From assembly GCF_003851685.1 (NCBI RefSeq), contig NZ_CP027727.1, positions 4,836,001 through 4,900,000 of the forward strand: DNA of 64,000 nt, given 5' to 3'. The position numbers and the translations under genes were made by a program. Below are positions 15,831 to 29,048 of the stretch, in pieces (the stretch's first letter is position 1; the number at the start of each line of letters is the position of its first letter). Source of the stretch: Pseudomonas sp. R5-89-07 (GTDB taxonomy: Bacteria > Pseudomonadota > Gammaproteobacteria > Pseudomonadales > Pseudomonadaceae). The notes beneath the pieces are model-generated. The model was not told the DNA's origin and did no database searches. It saw only the letters and a program-made list of their open reading frames with translations.

Positions 15831-18800
15831 TTAGTTCACCCACACGCGAGCGTTGCGGAACATGCGCATCCAGGCGCCGTCTTCGTTCCACTCTTCCGGG
15901 CGCCACGAGTTCTGCACGGCGCGGAATACACGCTCCGGGTGCGGCATCATGATGGTCACGCGGCCGTCGCGGCTGGTAAGGCCGGTGATGCCGCGCGGCG
16001 AGCCGTTCGGGTTGGCCGGGTAGGTCTCGGTGACCTTGCCGTGGTTATCCACAAAGCGCAGGGCCACGGTGCCGGACAGGTCGGCTTCGAGCAGCGCTTC
16101 TTCGCTGGCGAACTCGGCATGGCCTTCACCGTGGGCGATGGCGATCGGCATGCGCGAACCGGCCATGCCTTGCAGGAAGATCGAGTTGGATTCCTGCACC
16201 TGCACCATGGCGACACGGGCTTCGAACTGCTCGGAACGGTTACGCACGAAGTGCGGCCAGAACTCGCTGCCCGGGATCAGTTCGCTGAGGTTGGACATCA
16301 TCTGGCAACCGTTGCACACACCCAGGGTAAAGCTGTCGTTGCGCTCGAAGAAGCCCTGGAACGCATCGCGGGCACGGCTGTTGAACAGCGCCGACTTGGC
16401 CCAGCCTTCACCGGCACCCAGTACGTCGCCGTAGGAGAAACCACCGCAGGCCACCAGGCCTTTGAACTCGTTGAGGTCAACGCGACCGGCGAGGATGTCG
16501 CTCATGTGCACGTCGATCGCATTGAAGCCGGCGCGGTCGAACGCGGCCGCCATTTCCACCTGGCCGTTGACGCCCTGCTCACGCAGTACAGCAACCTGTG
16601 GGCGAATGCCTTTCTTGATGTAGGGCGCAGCGATGTCCTGGTTGACGTCGAAGCTGAGCATGGTGCTCAGGCCCGGATTGTCTTCTTCCAGGATCACGTC
16701 GAATTCCTGCTCGGCGCAGTCGACGTTATCGCGCAGGCGCTGGATCTGGTAGCTGGTCTCGGCCCACTGGCGTTGCAGCAGGCGACGCTGACCGGTAAAT
16801 ACCGTGTCACCGTTGAACGAGATATTCACTTCGCCGTTGTTGATCGGCTGGCCGATCACCGCCACGCACTCGGCCAGGCCAGCGGCGCTGAACTGTGCAA
16901 GAACGTCTGGAGTGGCGTCCTGGCGCACCTGAATCACCGCACCCAACTCTTCGTTGAACAGGATGCCGTTGATTTCGCCAGCATCCTCGGCAACGCTGTC
17001 GAGCACGATGTTCAGGCCGCAGTGACCGGCAAACGCCATCTCGACCACGCTGGTCAGCAAGCCACCGTCGGAACGGTCGTGGTAAGCCAGCAGGTGGCCA
17101 TCGGCGTTGAGGCCCTGGATCACGGCGAAGAAGGCCTTCAGGTCTTCAGCGTCGTCGACGTCCGGCGCGTGCTTGCCGAGCTTGCCGTGGGTTTGCGCGA
17201 GGATCGAGGCGCCCATGCGGTTCTGGCCACGGCCCAGATCAATCAGGATCAGATCAGTGGTGCCCTTGTCCATGCGCAGCTGCGGCGTCAGGGTCTGGCG
17301 AATGTCGGTGACCGGTGCGAAACCGGTGACGATCAGCGACAGTGGCGAGGTAACGCTCTTGTCGGTGCCGTCTTCGTTCCAGCGGGTGGCCATGGACATG
17401 GAGTCCTTGCCCACCGGAATGGTGATACCCAGTTCCGGGCACAGCTCCATGCCGACAGCCTTGACGGTGTCGTACAGGCGCGCGTCTTCACCGGGGTGGC
17501 CGGCAGCGGACATCCAGTTGGCCGACAGTTTGATGTCGGACAGCTTGCCGATGCGCGAGGCCGCAATGTTGGTGAGGGTTTCACCAATGGCCATGCGGCC
17601 CGACGCCGGAGCGTCCAGCAGGGCCAGCGGCGTGCGCTCGCCCATGGCCATGGCTTCACCGGTATAGACGTCGAAGCTGGTGGCGGTGACGGCAACGTCG
17701 GCCACCGGCACCTGCCATGGGCCCACCATTTGGTCACGGGCTACCAGGCCGGTGATGGTGCGGTCGCCGATGGTGATCAGGAAGCTTTTGCTCGCCACGG
17801 CCGGGTGGTGCAGCACGCGTTCGATGCTGTTGGCCAGGTCCAGCGTGCTTGGGTCGAAATCATCGCCCAGCTCGGCTTCACGTACCGCCGAACGGTGCAT
17901 GCGCGGGGCTTTGCCCAGCAGCACTTCCAGCGGCATGTCCACCGGGCTGTTGCCGAAGTGGCTGTCGGTAACGGTCAACTGCGGCTCGGCAGTGGCTTCG
18001 CCGACCACGGCAAACGGGCAACGCTCGCGTTCGCAGATGGCCTGGAAGCGCGCGAAGTCTTCAGGGCCAACGGCTAGAACGTAGCGTTCCTGGGATTCGT
18101 TGCTCCAGATTTCGTGCGGGGCCATGCCCGGCTCGTCGTTTGGAATGTTGCGCAGTTCGAAACGGCCACCGCGCTCGCCATCGTTGACCAGTTCCGGGAA
18201 GGCGTTGGACAAGCCACCGGCACCGACGTCGTGGATGAAGCTGATCGGGTTCTTGTCACCCAACTGCCAGCAACGGTCGATGACTTCCTGGCAACGACGC
18301 TCCATTTCAGGGTTTTCGCGCTGTACGGAAGCGAAGTCCAGGTCGGCCGAGCTGGTGCCGGTGGCCATGGAGGAAGCCGCGCCGCCGCCCAGGCCGATGA
18401 GCATCGCCGGGCCGCCGAGGACGATCAGCTTGGAGCCGACCAGGATCTCGCCTTTCTTGACGTGTTCTTCACGGATGTTGCCCATGCCGCCGGCCAGCAT
18501 GATCGGCTTGTGGTAGCCGCGCACTTCATCGCCACGTGGAGTGGTGATGGACTGCTCGAAGGTACGGAAGTAGCCGGTCAGGGCCGGACGCCCGAATTCG
18601 TTGTTGAACGCGGCGCCGCCCAGCGGGCCTTCGATCATGATGTCCAGCGCGGTAACGATGCGCTCGGGCTTGCCGTACGGCACTTCCCACGGCTGTTCGA
18701 AGCCCGGGATCTGCAGGTTGGACACGGTGAAGCCAGTGAGGCCCGCCTTTGGCTTGGCGCCACGGCCGGTCGCGCCTTCGTCACGGATTTCGCCGCCGGA

Positions 18801-19727
18801 ACCGGTGGCTGCACCGGGGAACGGGGCAATCGCGGTCGGGTGGTTGTGGGTCTCGACTTTCATCAGGATGTGCACCGGCTCCTGCACCGCGCCGTACTGG
18901 CGGGTTTCAGGGTCCGGGAAGAAACGGCCGGCGACGGAGCCGACGATCACCGAGGCGTTGTCCTTATAAGCCGACAGAACGCCTTCGCTGTGCATCACGT
19001 AGGTGTTCTTGATCATGCCGAACAGGCTTTTTTCCTGGCTTTCGCCGTCGATGTCCCAACTGGCGTTGAAGATCTTGTGACGGCAATGCTCGGAGTTGGC
19101 CTGGGCGAACATCATCAGTTCGATGTCGTGCGGGTTGCGCTTCAAGCCGTTGAAGGCGTTGACCAGGTAGTCGATCTCGTCTTCGGCCAGGGCCAGGCCC
19201 AATTCGGTGTTGGCCTTCTCGAGGGCGGCGCGGCCACCGCCGAGCACGTCGATCGCAGTCAGCGGCTTGGGCTCGGCGTGGCTGAACAGGCCGGCAGCCT
19301 GTTCCAGCTGGCTGACGATGATCTGGGTCATGCGGTCGTGCAGGCTGCTGGCGATCAGCTCGGCTTCGGCCTCGCTGAACTGCCCGGCGACGTAGAAAGC
19401 GATACCCCGCTCCAGGCGCTGGATGCTCGAAAGGCCGCAGTTGCGGGCGATGTCGCTGGCCTTGCTCGACCAGGGCGAGATGGTGCCGAACCGTGGCAGA
19501 ACCAGGAACAAGCGGCCGGTCGGCTCTTGCACGGGAACGCTTGGGCCATATTTCAGAAGGCGTGCCAGCACTTGCTGTTCGTCGGCGGTCAAGACGCCGG
19601 TTACGTCGGCGAAGTGAGCAAATTCAGCATACAAGCCTGTAACAGCTGGAACCTTCTGGCTCAGTTGCTCAAGGAGTTTGCTGTGGCGAAAGGCAGAAAG
19701 GGCAGGAGCACCGCGCAGGATCAACAT
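15831..19727 (-). CDS. purL: Phosphoribosylformylglycinamidine synthase PurL (large type)
   Basis: PurL converts formyl-GAR and glutamine to FGAM with ATP, the fourth step of purine synthesis. The 1298-residue length is typical of the single-chain gammaproteobacterial enzyme. The order is an N-terminal PurS-like region, two AIR-synthase/FGAM domain pairs ([13 protein letters not shown] near 310) and a C-terminal glutamine amidotransferase with the nucleophile in G-V-C-N-G-C-Q-M and H-G-E-G-H-A-E-F. I used the ATG at 19727 giving M-L-I-L-R-G-A-P, the usual N-terminus; the frame stays open another 38 codons without family sequence. The small NIF3-like gene follows. Confidence 0.97.
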   Translation of the reverse strand: MLILRGAPALSAFRHSKLLEQLSQKVPAVTGLYAEFAHFADVTGVLTADEQQVLARLLKYGPSVPVQEPTGRLFLVLPRFGTISPWSSKASDIARNCGLSSIQRLERGIAFYVAGQFSEAEAELIASSLHDRMTQIIVSQLEQAAGLFSHAEPKPLTAIDVLGGGRAALEKANTELGLALAEDEIDYLVNAFNGLKRNPHDIELMMFAQANSEHCRHKIFNASWDIDGESQEKSLFGMIKNTYVMHSEGVLSAYKDNASVIVGSVAGRFFPDPETRQYGAVQEPVHILMKVETHNHPTAIAPFPGAATGSGGEIRDEGATGRGAKPKAGLTGFTVSNLQIPGFEQPWEVPYGKPERIVTALDIMIEGPLGGAAFNNEFGRPALTGYFRTFEQSITTPRGDEVRGYHKPIMLAGGMGNIREEHVKKGEILVGSKLIVLGGPAMLIGLGGGAASSMATGTSSADLDFASVQRENPEMERRCQEVIDRCWQLGDKNPISFIHDVGAGGLSNAFPELVNDGERGGRFELRNIPNDEPGMAPHEIWSNESQERYVLAVGPEDFARFQAICERERCPFAVVGEATAEPQLTVTDSHFGNSPVDMPLEVLLGKAPRMHRSAVREAELGDDFDPSTLDLANSIERVLHHPAVASKSFLITIGDRTITGLVARDQMVGPWQVPVADVAVTATSFDVYTGEAMAMGERTPLALLDAPASGRMAIGETLTNIAASRIGKLSDIKLSANWMSAAGHPGEDARLYDTVKAVGMELCPELGITIPVGKDSMSMATRWNEDGTDKSVTSPLSLIVTGFAPVTDIRQTLTPQLRMDKGTTDLILIDLGRGQNRMGASILAQTHGKLGKHAPDVDDAEDLKAFFAVIQGLNADGHLLAYHDRSDGGLLTSVVEMAFAGHCGLNIVLDSVAEDAGEINGILFNEELGAVIQVRQDATPDVLAQFSAAGLAECVAVIGQPINNGEVNISFNGDTVFTGQRRLLQRQWAETSYQIQRLRDNVDCAEQEFDVILEEDNPGLSTMLSFDVNQDIAAPYIKKGIRPQVAVLREQGVNGQVEMAAAFDRAGFNAIDVHMSDILAGRVDLNEFKGLVACGGFSYGDVLGAGEGWAKSALFNSRARDAFQGFFERNDSFTLGVCNGCQMMSNLSELIPGSEFWPHFVRNRSEQFEARVAMVQVQESNSIFLQGMAGSRMPIAIAHGEGHAEFASEEALLEADLSGTVALRFVDNHGKVTETYPANPNGSPRGITGLTSRDGRVTIMMPHPERVFRAVQNSWRPEEWNEDGAWMRMFRNARVWVN

Positions 19728-21475
<1,748 letters not shown>

Positions 21476-21493
21476 GACCACTGAAGAATCAAT

Positions 21494-21595
21494 GTGGGAG
21501 GGGGCTTGCCCCCGATGGCAGTGTGTCAGCTACCGATAGGCTGGCTGACACACCGCAATCGGGGGCAAGTCGAATCGTCGCACCGCCCCTCCCAC
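21494..21595. repeat. REPIN 5, hybrid form with altered right arm
   Basis: The left arm is consensus. The right arm reads ATCGGGGGCAAG, then a 16-base segment TCGAATCGTCGCACCG, then CCCCTCCCAC, so the core stem is broken. An inner 10-base inverted repeat, GTGTGTCAGC (21521-21530) / GCTGACACAC (21544-21553), is present between the arms. It separates the 3' ends of mltF and the trehalose operon. Confidence 0.8.
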
Positions 21596-21615
21596 TTTTT
21601 GATCTCTACTTGGCT

Positions 21616-21894
21616 TCAGAGGCCGGTGATCAGGTGCACTACCCCGCCCGCCAGCACCATCATCGCCGGCACACCCGCCGCCTTCAACGCCACCGCATCC
21701 AACCGCGCTGCATCCTGCAACTGCACCCGCACCCGCGTCAGCGCCACACGTTGCTGCGATTTGAGGTTATCCGCGCCGCCCAGCGCACTCACCACCTCGG
21801 CCGACAAGAGCCCCTGCGCCGGTGCCTCTACGGGTTCGGCAATCAAATCCGGCGTCAGGGCTTTCCAGAACGCGCGCTGCAATTTTTCGAACAT
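21616..21894 (-). CDS. Orphan EIIB-like PTS domain protein lacking the active cysteine
   Basis: This 92-residue protein is a single glucose-family EIIB domain after a short N-terminal tail. The fold signature A-L-G-G-A-D-N-L is at about 37-44, the sequence at the phosphorylation site is V-A-L-T-R-V-R, and it ends G-G-V-V-H-L-I-T-G. In working EIIB domains the site is C-x-T-R; here A51 takes the cysteine position while T53 and R54 remain. It cannot be phosphorylated on cysteine. It starts two bases after the stop of the EIIA-HPr-EI gene, the tightest join in the trehalose operon. It is most like the second, also cysteine-less, EIIB domain of NagE. A regulatory or scaffold role is an inference. 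Confidence 0.78.
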   Translation of the reverse strand: MFEKLQRAFWKALTPDLIAEPVEAPAQGLLSAEVVSALGGADNLKSQQRVALTRVRVQLQDAARLDAVALKAAGVPAMMVLAGGVVHLITGL

Positions 21895-21896
21895 GC

Positions 21897-24413
21897 TCAG
21901 TGTTCCACGACAGGTGAGGTTTCAACGGTAGCGGCGTGGTACTGGCGCAGGGCCTCACGCACTTGGCCGGCTTCTTCAAGGCCCAGCACCTGGCGGGCGA
22001 TGATCTGGCAGTCGGCCAGGTCCAGTTCGCGCACGGTGGCCTTGATGCTCGGGATCAACGGTACGCTGACCGACAGTTCATCCACCCCCAGCCCGATCAA
22101 CATCGGCACCGCCAGGGTTTCGGAGGCCAACGCACCGCATACCCCCACCCACTTGCCGTGGGCATGGGCGGCCTTGACCGTGGTAGCGATCAGGCGCAGC
22201 ACCGCCGGGTGAAAGCTGTCGGCCTGGCTGGCCAGGCGTGGGTGGTCGCGGTCCATGGCCAGGGTGTATTGGGTCAGGTCATTGGTGCCGATGGAGAAAA
22301 AATCCACATGGGGCGCGAACACATCCGCCATCAACGCGGCGGACGGCACTTCAATCATGATGCCCAGCTTGGGCATCTCGCTGAGCCCGAGCGCCCGCGC
22401 CTCCTCTTCGAGCATCTTGCGCGTCAGGTGCAGTTCCGACAGCAAGCTGACCATCGGCAGCATGATGTGCAGTCGCGCCAGGCCGGCACTGGCGAGGATC
22501 GCGCGCAGTTGTTCGCGCAACAGTTGCGGCCGCTCCAGGCACAGGCGGATGCCACGCAAGCCCAGGAACGGATTGGTCTCGGCTTCCATCGGGACGTAGG
22601 CCAGCGGTTTGTCGCCGCCGACATCCAGGGTGCGCACCACCAGGTTGCGCTCGCTGCCCAGGGCGCGGGCGATAGCAGTGTAAGTCGCGGCTTGCTCGTC
22701 GGGGCTGGGCGCGCGGTTGCGGTCCAGGTAGAGAAACTCCGAACGCAACAGGCCGACGCCTTCGCCGCCCAGGGTCAGGGCTTGCTCGACTTCCTGCAAT
22801 GAGGCGACATTGGCCGTGACCTCGATGTGATGACCGTCGCGGGTGGTTGCCGGCTGCGAGGCCTGCGCCACGTCGCGTTGATGGCGCAGCGCCTGCTGCT
22901 TGCGGGCGGTGTCCCGCTGTTCGATTTCGGCCAGGTTCGGCTCCAGGTGCAACTCGCCTTTGTCGGCGTCGAGTAGCACCTGTTTACCGTTGGCCAACCC
23001 CAGTACCCGGGCCGAAACGCCGCATATGGCCGGCAGGCCCAACGCCCGCGCGAGGATCGCGACGTGGCTGGTGGCGCCACCGCCGACCGTGACAAACCCC
23101 AGCACCTTGCGCGGATCCAGGCTGGCGGTCTGCGAAGGCGTCAGTTGCTCGGCGATCAGGATCGCGCGCTCCGGCACATCCCACACGCTGTCCGGAACGC
23201 CCAGGATCAGTTTCAACACACGCTGGCCAACATCGGCCAGGTCCGCCGCACGTTCGGCGATCAGCGCATTGCCCAAACCCTGGAACAGTTCGGCCGTCGT
23301 GAGCGTGGCGCTGTTCCAGGCAAACGCGGCGCTCTTGCCCTCAGCCAGCAAACGATGCGCTTGCTCCAGCAGAGTCGGGTCCTCAAGCAGCTCTTGATGA
23401 GCGCGGAAAATCTCTGCCTGGGCACTGCCGGCGGCCTTGTCCTGCAGGGCTTGCAATGCGTGGGTCGCAGCCAGCAGGCCACGTTCCAGGGCGGCACGTT
23501 CAACCGCTTCACCGGAGCCTGCTTCGGTGATCGTCAGCTCAGGCTCGACCACTTGGACGACCTGCCCAAACGCCGACCCCGGTGATGCACAAACACCTCT
23601 GAGCAAGGTCACCGACGGCACGCTGGCGACCGGCTCGACATCCTTGCTCACGCTCTCGCCGCAGCCCTGAGCCAGCAAGGTCACCAGGGCATTGATCGCC
23701 GCCTCGGCATCCTGCCCCGCCGCGCTCACTTGCAGGGTGTCGCCCTGCACCGTTTGCAGGGCCATGATCGCCACCAGCGATTTGGCGTTGGCGCTCTGGG
23801 TTTGCTTGTGCAGGTAAATGCTGGCGTTGAAACCCTTCGCCGTCTGCGCGAGCACCGCTGCCGGGCGTGCGTGCAGGCCGTTGGGGTTGTGCAAGGTCAG
23901 CGGCTTGGAAAACAGCGCATCGCCGTCCGCCTCGTCCGGCGCCTCAACCGCTTCACGTGGGGATAACTGCAGCAGCGGCTGGCCGGGCTCTACCAAACCG
24001 CTCGCCAACAGGCTGAACGGCTCGCCACTGACCACCAGCATCAAGGTCAGCAAACTGCGCGCATTGAGCGCCACATAGTCGGCGTCGAACTCGATCAACG
24101 GCTGCCCGGCCGTCACGCGCTGGCCCTCTTCGACCAGGCGGGTGAAGCCCTTGCCTGCCAGGCTCACGGTGTCCAGGCCGATATGCATCAGCACCTGCAC
24201 ACCGTTGTCGCCGGTGACGCTGACCGCATGGCCGCTGTCCTGAATATTGCTGATGGTTCCGGCCAGCGGTGCGCAGAGGATTTGCGAGGTGGGATCGATG
24301 CACAGGCCATCGCCGATCATGCGGCTGGAAAATACCGGGTCTGGAACCTGATCCAACGCCAGCAGCATCCCGGACAGGGGCGCCAGCAGTTCCAGGGGTT
24401 GAGTTGGGTTCAT
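21897..24413 (-). CDS. Fused PTS protein EIIA-HPr-EI of the trehalose system
   Basis: The 838-residue protein repeats the layout of NagF. A glucose-type EIIA (about 1-150) has H77 in L-M-H-I-G-L-D-T. HPr (about 170-255) has N-G-L-H-A-R-P and H181. Enzyme I (about 275-830) has G-G-A-T-S-H-V-A-I-L-A-R and H450. It should carry phosphate from PEP to TreB, which lacks its own EIIA. It lies in the operon treB, treC, porin, this gene, orphan EIIB, with 44 bases between the porin start and its own. Because nagF encodes the same set of modules, cross-phosphorylation between the two sugar systems is possible. Confidence 0.92.
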   Translation of the reverse strand: MNPTQPLELLAPLSGMLLALDQVPDPVFSSRMIGDGLCIDPTSQILCAPLAGTISNIQDSGHAVSVTGDNGVQVLMHIGLDTVSLAGKGFTRLVEEGQRVTAGQPLIEFDADYVALNARSLLTLMLVVSGEPFSLLASGLVEPGQPLLQLSPREAVEAPDEADGDALFSKPLTLHNPNGLHARPAAVLAQTAKGFNASIYLHKQTQSANAKSLVAIMALQTVQGDTLQVSAAGQDAEAAINALVTLLAQGCGESVSKDVEPVASVPSVTLLRGVCASPGSAFGQVVQVVEPELTITEAGSGEAVERAALERGLLAATHALQALQDKAAGSAQAEIFRAHQELLEDPTLLEQAHRLLAEGKSAAFAWNSATLTTAELFQGLGNALIAERAADLADVGQRVLKLILGVPDSVWDVPERAILIAEQLTPSQTASLDPRKVLGFVTVGGGATSHVAILARALGLPAICGVSARVLGLANGKQVLLDADKGELHLEPNLAEIEQRDTARKQQALRHQRDVAQASQPATTRDGHHIEVTANVASLQEVEQALTLGGEGVGLLRSEFLYLDRNRAPSPDEQAATYTAIARALGSERNLVVRTLDVGGDKPLAYVPMEAETNPFLGLRGIRLCLERPQLLREQLRAILASAGLARLHIMLPMVSLLSELHLTRKMLEEEARALGLSEMPKLGIMIEVPSAALMADVFAPHVDFFSIGTNDLTQYTLAMDRDHPRLASQADSFHPAVLRLIATTVKAAHAHGKWVGVCGALASETLAVPMLIGLGVDELSVSVPLIPSIKATVRELDLADCQIIARQVLGLEEAGQVREALRQYHAATVETSPVVEH

Positions 24414-24457
24414 GGCTTCACCTGTTGTTATATTCTTTAAAAATCATGGGGTGACCG

Positions 24458-25738
<1,281 letters not shown>

Positions 25739-25749
25739 TTACAGCGGTC

Positions 25750-27396
25750 TCAGTCCTTGAGGTGCAGCACAAACGACTCATAGGGGCGCAGCGCCACCGC
25801 CGCCGTACGCAGCGGGCAGTCGGGGTAGTTGCTGATCAGCAGGCGTTGTTCGCTCGCCACGTTGATGGCGTGGTCAGGCAACTGGATTTCGCACGGTGTG
25901 CCATAGAAGTTGCTGACTACCAGCAAGCGTTCGCCACGGCCCTCGCGCAGGTACGCCCACACCTGGAGATGGTCTTGCAGCAGCGGGCGGTAAACGCCTT
26001 CCTGGATCAGGGGTTCATGGCGACGCAAGGCAATCAATGCGCGGTAGTGATGCAGCACCGAATCGGGATCGTCGAGTTGGCACTCGACGTTGATCTGCGC
26101 CGCGTTGGCCGGGATGCCGATCCACGGTTCACCCTGGCTGAAACCGGCATTGGCCTGCCCGTTCCACTGCATCGGTGTGCGGCCGTTGTCGCGAGACTTC
26201 TGCATGATTGCCGCCATGCTGGACGCCTCGGACTCACCGGCATCGCGCTTGAGACGGAAGATGTTCAGGGTCTCCACGTCACGGTACTGATCGATCCTGT
26301 CAAAGCCCGGATTGGTCATGCCCAGCTCTTCGCCCTGGTACACAAAGGGCGTGCCCTGAAGGAAGTGCAACGCCGTGGCGAGCATCTTGGCCGAGACCAC
26401 GCGGTATTCACCGTCATCACCAAAGCGCGAGACCACCCGTGGCTGATCGTGGTTACACCAGAACAGCGCGTTCCAGCCGCCCCCGGCCTGCATGCCCAAT
26501 TGCCAGTCGGAGAAGATCTGCTTGAGTTGCAGGAAGTCGAACTCAGCCTTCACCCACTTCTGCAGGTTCGGGTAATCGACTTTCAGGTGATGAAAATTGA
26601 AGGTCATCGACAGCTCTTTCGACTCCGGCCGCGAGTAGCGGATGCAGTGTTCCAGGCTGGTGGAGGACATTTCGCCGACGTTGATCAGGTCATGCCCCTC
26701 GAAGACTTCGCGGTGCATTTCCTGCAGGTAGCGGTGCACGTTCGGGCCGTCGGTGTAGAAGCGTCGGCCATCGGTGTTGTCGTCGGGGAAATCCGCAGGC
26801 TTGGAGATCAGGTTGATCACGTCCAGGCGGAAACCGCCCACGCCCTTGTCGCGCCAGAAGCGCATCATCCTGAAGACTTCGGCGCGTACCTTGGGGTTGT
26901 CCCAGTTGAGGTCGGCCTGGGTGTGGTCGAACAGGTGCAGGTAGTACTGCCCGGTTTGCGCCTCGTATTCCCAGGCCGAACCGCCGAACTTGGATTCCCA
27001 GTTGTTTGGCTGGTCGCGCCAGATGTAGAAGTCGCGGTAGGGGTTGTCGAGGCTGCTGCGCGCCTGCTGAAACCACTCGTGCTCGATGGAGGTGTGGTTG
27101 ACCACGATGTCGAGCATCAACCTGATGCCGCGCTTGGCCGCTTCGCCGATCAGCAGGTCGCAATCGGCCATGGTCCCGTAACTGGGGTCGATGGCGTAGT
27201 AGTCGCTGATGTCGTAGCCATTGTCGCGTTGCGGTGAACGCAAGAACGGGGTGATCCACAGGCAATCGATACCCAGCCATTGCAGGTAGTCGAGCTTGTC
27301 CACGATGCCCAACAGGTCACCGGTGGCATTACCCGCGTGGCTGTGGAAGCTTTTGGGGTAGATCTGGTAGATCACCGAGTGTTGCCAGGTTTGCAT
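25750..27396 (-). CDS. treC: Alpha,alpha-phosphotrehalase TreC
   Basis: TreC hydrolyses trehalose-6-phosphate, the product of the trehalose PTS, to glucose and glucose-6-phosphate in the cytoplasm. The 548-residue protein is a GH13 family member. It opens Q-H-S-V-I-Y-Q-I-Y-P-K-S-F and shows the catalytic aspartate in G-F-R-L-D-V-I-N (about 200), the acid/base glutamate in V-G-E-M-S-S (about 255) and the third acid in N-H-D-Q-P-R (about 325). The ATG at 27396 follows AAGGAACC. An upstream in-frame ATG at 27474 lies in REP sequence and was rejected. A REPIN separates it from treB. Confidence 0.94.
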   Translation of the reverse strand: MQTWQHSVIYQIYPKSFHSHAGNATGDLLGIVDKLDYLQWLGIDCLWITPFLRSPQRDNGYDISDYYAIDPSYGTMADCDLLIGEAAKRGIRLMLDIVVNHTSIEHEWFQQARSSLDNPYRDFYIWRDQPNNWESKFGGSAWEYEAQTGQYYLHLFDHTQADLNWDNPKVRAEVFRMMRFWRDKGVGGFRLDVINLISKPADFPDDNTDGRRFYTDGPNVHRYLQEMHREVFEGHDLINVGEMSSTSLEHCIRYSRPESKELSMTFNFHHLKVDYPNLQKWVKAEFDFLQLKQIFSDWQLGMQAGGGWNALFWCNHDQPRVVSRFGDDGEYRVVSAKMLATALHFLQGTPFVYQGEELGMTNPGFDRIDQYRDVETLNIFRLKRDAGESEASSMAAIMQKSRDNGRTPMQWNGQANAGFSQGEPWIGIPANAAQINVECQLDDPDSVLHHYRALIALRRHEPLIQEGVYRPLLQDHLQVWAYLREGRGERLLVVSNFYGTPCEIQLPDHAINVASEQRLLISNYPDCPLRTAAVALRPYESFVLHLKD

Positions 27397-27439
27397 GGGC
27401 GGTTCCTTTAAATAGTTTTGTGCAGGCCTTGAGGGCCTC

Positions 27440-27504
27440 ATCGGGGGCAAGCCCCCTCCCACAGGGGAATGCATTCCAAATGTGGGAGGGGGCTTGCCCC
27501 CGAT
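27440..27504. repeat. REPIN 6, inside the trehalose operon
   Basis: Inverted REP arms surround the spacer ACAGGGGAATGCATTCC. It lies between treB and treC, so in a polycistronic message it would form a strong stem that can protect or end part of the transcript. It is nearly identical to REPIN 8 (47295-47359). Confidence 0.9.
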
Positions 27505-27513
27505 AGCGGCAGC

Positions 27514-28956
27514 TCAGGCGACGCGATAACCGGGCCGCACAATTTTCATGTTCAACGCACAGGTCAGGCCGAACGGCACCACGATCGCGATGACCATCCC
27601 GACCACAAAGTTGGGGATGAACTGCGGAATGATCGAGATAAACCCCGGCAAGCCACCGACCCCGATGGCCGAGGCCTGGACCTTGCTCATCGAGAGGAAA
27701 ATGCTGCCCAGGGCCGAGCCGAGCAACGCGGCGTAGAAGGGAAACTTGAAGCGCAGGTTGACCCCGAACATCGCCGGTTCAGTGATGCCGAAGTAAGCGG
27801 AAATCGCCGACGTCGAGGCCATGCTTTTATCCCGCGCATTGCGCGTGGTGTAGAACACCGCAAGCGCGGCGCTGCCCTGGGCCAGGTTGGACATGACGAT
27901 CATCGGCCAGATAAAGGTGCCGCCCTGGGTGGAGATCAGTTGCAGGTCGACGGCGAGGAACATGTGGTGCATGCCGGTGATCACCAGCGGCGCATACAGC
28001 AGGCCAAAGATCAGCCCGCCGACCATTGGCGCCAGGTCGAACAGCGTGACCAGGCCTTCGGTGATCAGGATGCCCAGGTGACGGGTCACCGGGCCGATCA
28101 CCGCCAGGGCCAGCACGCCGGTAATAACGATGGTGGTGATCGGGACCACCAGCAGCTGGATGGCGTTTGGCACGTGCGCCCGCAGCCATTTCTCGATGAC
28201 GCTCATCACGTATGCCGCCATCAGGATCGGCAGGATCTGGCCCTGATAACCGACTTTCTCGATCCTGAACCAGCCGAAGATATCGAAGTACGGCAGGCTC
28301 TGGCCGTCGAGCCCCGCCACGGCCTTGCCGTAGTTCCAGGCGTTGAGCAGGTCCGGGTGCACCAGCATCAGGCCGAGCACGATGCCGAGGATTTCACTGC
28401 CGCCAAAGCGTTTGGCCGCCGACCAACCCACCAGTGCCGGCAGGAACACGAACGAGGTGTTGGCCATCAGGTTGATCAGGCTCCACACGCCGTCCAGGTT
28501 TGGGTAGGCCTCCAGCAGCGTCTGGCCCTCGATGAACATGCCCTTGGCGCCCATCAGGTTGTTGATGCCCATCAACAGGCCGGCAATGATCAGTGCCGGC
28601 AGGATCGGCATGAACACATCGGAAAACACCCGCACCAGACGCTGCAGGGCGTTGGTCTTGTCGGCGCCCTTCTTCTTGACGTCGGCAATGGTGGCGGCGG
28701 CAAGGCCCGTCTGCTCGCGCAGGGCGGCGTAGACCTTTTCCACTTCGCCTGGGCCAATCACCACCTGGAAAAGCCCGCCGGTGAAGAACGAGCCCTTGAC
28801 CAGTTCGACCTGGTTCAATTCGGCGTTTTTTACCAGGCCCGGGTCCTTGAGCACCAGGCGCAGACGGGTCACACAGTGCGCGGCTTGCTCAAGATTGTCG
28901 CGGCCCCCCAGGCCCTGGAGGATCTGGCGGGCAATGTTCGGATAGTCGTGGCTCAT
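27514..28956 (-). CDS. treB: PTS trehalose EIIBC component TreB
   Basis: TreB takes up trehalose and phosphorylates it to trehalose-6-phosphate. The 480-residue protein starts with an EIIB domain (about 1-85) with the phosphorylated cysteine C28 in A-A-H-C-V-T-R-L-R. A membrane EIIC domain (about 105-475, around ten segments) follows with G-M-H-H-M-F near the substrate site and G-I-T-E-P-A-M-F. It has no EIIA domain; that function is supplied by the fusion protein at 21897-24413. I used the ATG at 28956; upstream codons of the open frame fall in the promoter region. It is the first gene of the operon, divergent from treR. Confidence 0.93.
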   Translation of the reverse strand: MSHDYPNIARQILQGLGGRDNLEQAAHCVTRLRLVLKDPGLVKNAELNQVELVKGSFFTGGLFQVVIGPGEVEKVYAALREQTGLAAATIADVKKKGADKTNALQRLVRVFSDVFMPILPALIIAGLLMGINNLMGAKGMFIEGQTLLEAYPNLDGVWSLINLMANTSFVFLPALVGWSAAKRFGGSEILGIVLGLMLVHPDLLNAWNYGKAVAGLDGQSLPYFDIFGWFRIEKVGYQGQILPILMAAYVMSVIEKWLRAHVPNAIQLLVVPITTIVITGVLALAVIGPVTRHLGILITEGLVTLFDLAPMVGGLIFGLLYAPLVITGMHHMFLAVDLQLISTQGGTFIWPMIVMSNLAQGSAALAVFYTTRNARDKSMASTSAISAYFGITEPAMFGVNLRFKFPFYAALLGSALGSIFLSMSKVQASAIGVGGLPGFISIIPQFIPNFVVGMVIAIVVPFGLTCALNMKIVRPGYRVA

Positions 28957-29017
28957 GCTTGATATTCCACTTTGATTTTTTGTTATTGGGGCGGTCATTG
29001 GCAGCACGCCGAAGTGA

Positions 29018-29046
29018 AAAGTACTCGTACAGACGAGTTAAAGCAA
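29018..29046 (-). promoter_or_regulatory. Candidate treB promoter
   Basis: On the minus strand TTGCTT (29046-29041) and TACTTT (29023-29018) are spaced 17 bases apart. The left TreR-type palindrome fills the spacer and touches the -10 box, so repressor binding would exclude polymerase. Confidence 0.55.
29023..29038. promoter_or_regulatory. Candidate TreR operator, left palindrome
   Basis: ACTCGTACAGACGAGT is a palindrome with 6-base arms (ACTCGT/ACGAGT) around a 4-base centre. It is the exact reverse complement of the right palindrome 26 bases away, so both sites offer the same face to a dimeric GntR-type regulator. Confidence 0.7.
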
Positions 29047-29048
29047 CA

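Noticed and set aside
27397..27474. N-terminal extension of TreC into the REPIN
   Set aside because: The extra residues (G-G-G-L-P-P-M type) are translated REP sequence seen at several other gene ends; the ATG at 27396 has its own ribosome-binding site.
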